Assembly (NCBI GenBank): GCA_947464955.1 | Contig: CANHZI010000024.1 | Coordinates: 1 to 36,746, forward strand | Length of the DNA: 36,746 bases | Source of the DNA: Oxalobacteraceae bacterium | GTDB taxonomy: Bacteria; Pseudomonadota; Gammaproteobacteria; Burkholderiales; Burkholderiaceae_D | Direction: 5' to 3' | Shown here: positions 33,972 to 36,746 of the stretch, in pieces | Numbering within the stretch: position 1 is the first letter of the stretch | How the letters are laid out: each line of letters begins with the position of its first letter | Translations under genes and position numbers: made by a program | Notes under the pieces: generated by a model | Seen by the model: the letters and a program-made list of their open reading frames with translations, nothing else | What the model was told of the DNA's origin: nothing | Database searches by the model: none

Positions 33972-35162
33972 TTAGGACCTCACAACACTCAAGCCTGTTA
34001 GCGTCTGACGTTCTACCTTAAGATTCTGTTGGCCTGACAAATCCCGCTCTAAGTCAAAGTTTTCGACCAAATGGCCAAAACAAAAAGCTGGTGCTGCTTG
34101 AATCTTATTGCTCTCAAAGTTATAAGCTAAAACGGCCATGTTTAATCGATTCACCTGAAACCAATTTTGGTTGAGCAAAGCGTGTTGATGCTCGTGAAAA
34201 ATGGCGCGATATAGTGTCAACGATTCAGCAAAGCAACCAAATACACTATTCGGTGCGAGGTTCAACATGCCAGAGGAGACCTTGCCCAACACAAAACGCA
34301 AGTTAGGCGACCATGCATTGCCTGCGTCTTGACGTACGACGACATGCTCACAGCGGGCGTAGGTCGCAGCATCGAGATTCGCAGGCTCCGCCACATCCAC
34401 CACGAGCAATTTCTTATTCGCATGGCGCAAATGTTCAATCGCATCGACTGTCAATTTTGCATTTGGGCTATGAGTGCAAGCAAATACCGCATCGACTTTG
34501 CCGATGTGCGCGATATCGCTATGTAATTCGATTGGGAAGTTGGAAGAGAACTCATTCAACAAGGTCGGATTGGTTCCGAAACCAACGACCTCATACCCTT
34601 CGGCCAGCAAGAACTTGGTCACCTCTGTTCCCAAAATACCGTAAGGACCAATCACCAATACGCGACTTTGCTTACTGAGTTTCGCTTTCTGCAAAGCGGC
34701 AGCGATATCCTGGCACAAGAGCAAGGCAGTTCCGTTATCACCAATCGTGAACAACATATGGGGGAACATCGCCTTCAACTCCGCGCCATCGCGGCCGAAC
34801 AAACGTTTGGTCGAGGCTGCTAACAGAACAACCTTAGCGCCGCGCTTGTCGGCCCACTTCACTGCATTGATAAACTGTTGCTTGGCCATTTGGCGGCCAG
34901 ATTTGGTCAATAACTCTTCTGCGGTAACATAGATACCACGTACCCTTCCAGCTACGCCATTCATGTAAATACGGGCGCCCGAAGAATGTCCTTCGCGTGG
35001 GGACAAATTTCCCCAAAACAGATGACGCTCTTGCTCATCACGCACATTGGTAACAATCACGACGTCGACCGTCGCACGACCGGTCAAAAAGCGCCAATGG
35101 CTACGCCAATCAAGAATTGCTAAGCTTGCACGCCAGAGGCTAACTAAAATTGCTGCGAACAT
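33972..35162 (-). CDS. Acyl-ACP reductase (AAR)-like NAD(P)-dependent reductase
   Basis: 396 residues. Similarity to cyanobacterial long-chain acyl-ACP reductase is seen at several points in order: GRVRGIYV, QFINAVKWADKRGAKVV, TIGDNGTALLLCQDIAAA, the nucleotide loop VIGPYGILGTEV (from G172), and FGCFAESL, in which C310 aligns with the AAR catalytic Cys. AAR reduces acyl-ACP or acyl-CoA to fatty aldehyde with NADPH. The N-terminal ~50 residues begin with a hydrophobic helix (FAAILVSLWRASLAIL) that may hold it at the membrane. GGGAGTG precedes the ATG. It follows the histidine kinase by 87 nt on the same strand. The family call is good; the substrate is inferred. Confidence 0.65.
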   Translation of the reverse strand: MFAAILVSLWRASLAILDWRSHWRFLTGRATVDVVIVTNVRDEQERHLFWGNLSPREGHSSGARIYMNGVAGRVRGIYVTAEELLTKSGRQMAKQQFINAVKWADKRGAKVVLLAASTKRLFGRDGAELKAMFPHMLFTIGDNGTALLLCQDIAAALQKAKLSKQSRVLVIGPYGILGTEVTKFLLAEGYEVVGFGTNPTLLNEFSSNFPIELHSDIAHIGKVDAVFACTHSPNAKLTVDAIEHLRHANKKLLVVDVAEPANLDAATYARCEHVVVRQDAGNAWSPNLRFVLGKVSSGMLNLAPNSVFGCFAESLTLYRAIFHEHQHALLNQNWFQVNRLNMAVLAYNFESNKIQAAPAFCFGHLVENFDLERDLSGQQNLKVERQTLTGLSVVRS

Positions 35163-35226
35163 ATTTCACTCCCATCACTGAATGTTTCAATGATGAGCAG
35201 TGTAGAGATTGGCGGTTGGCGAGGAC

Positions 35227-35244
35227 ATACGGAAAACACCGTAT
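35227..35244 (-). other. Small hairpin between kinase and reductase genes
   Basis: ATACGG/CCGTAT with a 6-nt loop lies 6 nt after the kinase stop. Too weak and without a T run for a terminator, so the two genes can be cotranscribed. Confidence 0.3.
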
Positions 35245-35249
35245 TCGCA

Positions 35250-36746
35250 TCAAACTAAGGTAACACGTAGGCAAAAAGCGCTGCCTTTGCCTGGCTGAGA
35301 AAGAATGCTCAATTGATAATTGCATTGGCGGCATAGGCTGTTGACGATGTAAAGACCAAGGCCAAAACCCTCGCTAGCCTGCTGAGCTTCCTCGCCGCGG
35401 GTAAAGGCTTGCATCAGTTGCTCGCGCAGATCAGAAGCGATGCCAGGGCCGGTATCCCATACTTGAAACTCTACAGCATCGGGTCGACGCCGCACGCCGA
35501 CGACGACGCGTCCTTTTGCGGTATAGCGAATTGCATTCGACACTAAATTACTCAAGATCCGATACAACAGCACCGAAGAACCCTGCAAATGTTGGTCACA
35601 GGCGTGTATCGATAGTCGCAAACCCTTTTGCTGTGCCACAGTCTCAAACTCACGCAGCAATTGTTGTAATAAATCATGCACGGCAAAGGATTGACTCAAG
35701 TCCACGGCTTCATCTCGGGTTTGCACAATCAATTCTTTGAGTAAGCCTTGTGCATAATTGAGCGTGTTCTCTACATGCTCGGCGACCGCTTTGTTTTCTG
35801 GCTTTTGGCCCATTGCTGCTAAAGCAAACCTTAAGGAAGCGAGCGGTTGTGCGATATCGTGGCTGGCGGAGGCCAATTGCATTTGCTGTTGTTTCGCTTT
35901 TTCTAGCGCTTGCAATTTGCTCTGCTCAGCTTGCAAGAGTTGTTCGGTCTCTGCCATACGGCGCAGGCGCAATTCCGCTTGGTGTTCGTTGAAAAGTCGT
36001 ATTTGATTCCATACTGCAGCTGCGAAGAAGATCGCTTCCAGAACATAACCAATCTTAGGATAACTAAGAAAATCAATTTGCGGAAAAGGATTGCCGACCG
36101 TGATACTCAACATCAAGAGCACCACCACAAACAACACCTGAGACGCGGTACCAATCAAATAGAAACGTGCGGCTGGAATTTGTAATCGCAAGGCATGCAC
36201 GGCAGCGATCAAGGCCAGAAGCGCGTAAATCATCGATATCGGCATTGCGATCTGATCAACGCCGATCACAACTTGGAAGATCAACGCCACCATATGCAAC
36301 CAAAACGCGCCGATATGCCACAGATAGAGTTTAAGCATCCGTGTGCGCATCTGCAGGAAGCGAATGGCAAACGTGATATGCCATAGGGTCATGATTAGTG
36401 CCAAAGTCCCTGGCATCTTCATATTCATGACAGGACTATCTGGCCATAGGTATTGAAATCCATAACCTTCAAATTGCGAAAGCAAGGCCAAATTAGAAAG
36501 CACTAAGCCTGCATAAATGCGGTAATTAGCATTGTGTACCGAACTAAACACCAGCACCAAGAGTGGAACGACCACGATTAAGAAGCCAAAAATCGCCCCA
36601 TTCAGCAAATGCGATAAGGCATCGTGCTCCAGAAAAGCCTTTTCATCGTACATCTGCATCTGCAAAGGTGTGTTGCCGTGCGTTTGAAAGTGCACAACAA
36701 GCTCAGATGCTTGCGCTTGCGGTTCGAGCGGCACCATCAAACGGCG
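35250..36746 (-). CDS. 7TMR-DISM sensor histidine kinase (5' partial)
   Basis: The frame is open to the right edge, so the start is outside. About 498 residues are visible. First comes the end of a periplasmic DISMED2-like domain (VVHFQTHGNTPLQMQMYDEKAF), then seven hydrophobic helices (~45-240) of the 7TMR-DISM type, a coiled linker (LRLRRMAETEQLLQAEQ) and a kinase core: H-box ASHDIAQPLASLR with the phospho-accepting His near visible residue 294, N-box SNLVSNAIRYT, G1 WDTGPGI, G2 GFGLGLYIV. No receiver domain is attached and no response regulator gene lies in the window. DISM sensors bind small ligands, often carbohydrates. It is transcribed with the acyl-ACP reductase-like gene. Confidence 0.9.
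   Translation of the reverse strand, partial: RRLMVPLEPQAQASELVVHFQTHGNTPLQMQMYDEKAFLEHDALSHLLNGAIFGFLIVVVPLLVLVFSSVHNANYRIYAGLVLSNLALLSQFEGYGFQYLWPDSPVMNMKMPGTLALIMTLWHITFAIRFLQMRTRMLKLYLWHIGAFWLHMVALIFQVVIGVDQIAMPISMIYALLALIAAVHALRLQIPAARFYLIGTASQVLFVVVLLMLSITVGNPFPQIDFLSYPKIGYVLEAIFFAAAVWNQIRLFNEHQAELRLRRMAETEQLLQAEQSKLQALEKAKQQQMQLASASHDIAQPLASLRFALAAMGQKPENKAVAEHVENTLNYAQGLLKELIVQTRDEAVDLSQSFAVHDLLQQLLREFETVAQQKGLRLSIHACDQHLQGSSVLLYRILSNLVSNAIRYTAKGRVVVGVRRRPDAVEFQVWDTGPGIASDLREQLMQAFTRGEEAQQASEGFGLGLYIVNSLCRQCNYQLSILSQPGKGSAFCLRVTLV

Noticed and set aside
1-36746. tRNA, rRNA, CRISPR array or transposase
   Set aside because: I scanned both strands for cloverleaf-like CCA ends, regularly spaced repeats and transposase motifs and found none that held up by eye.

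Overview
This window looks like a chromosomal piece of a betaproteobacterium. The gene families, the moderate GC content, the many c-di-GMP proteins and the Gram-negative export signals (Sec, lipoprotein and Tat) suit Burkholderiales, probably Oxalobacteraceae (an Undibacterium-like genome). That placement is inferred from gene content, not from a marker gene. I see no rRNA, tRNA, CRISPR array or insertion sequence with a transposase.

Left end (1-8160): the distal end of a contractile injection system (CIS) operon. A tape-measure-family protein, cut by the window edge, is followed 9 nt later by a Pvc15-like AAA+ ATPase. Overlapping the ATPase by 4 nt is a large exported membrane protein with a peptidoglycan-binding-like region, a GH18-like domain that has lost its catalytic residues, and three C-terminal membrane helices. 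A strong bidirectional terminator closes the operon. The third gene is the least familiar part and the best candidate for a new component.

8158-11346: a stress or redox block. DoxX, pirin and an FMN azoreductase run leftward, and a LysR regulator diverges from the azoreductase.

11347-23789: signalling and envelope genes. A TPR-GGDEF diguanylate cyclase is interrupted by one in-frame stop codon. An OafA-type acyltransferase with an SGNH-like tail, a DUF6174-like lipoprotein and a LolA-like exported protein follow. Next is a GAF-PAS-GGDEF-EAL protein, facing tail to tail an operon of an RsbQ-like alpha/beta hydrolase and a PAS-GGDEF cyclase. The last pair looks like an RsbQ/PAS sensing module wired to c-di-GMP output.

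24031-29437: mostly small metabolic or orphan genes: a Tat-exported GH109-like protein, a PaaI-type thioesterase, a periplasmic binding protein, a Rid-family protein lacking the catalytic arginine, a DUF1857 protein, and a bactofilin-like beta-helix protein coupled to a small unknown gene.

29438-36746: a structured leader precedes a secreted PHP-domain protein with two exact-length Ig repeats and a C-terminal jelly-roll-like domain. A periplasmic binding protein follows. The window ends with a leftward pair: a 7TMR-DISM histidine kinase (cut by the edge) and a homologue of cyanobacterial acyl-ACP reductase. The pairing suggests, but does not prove, a lipid-aldehyde-related signalling unit.
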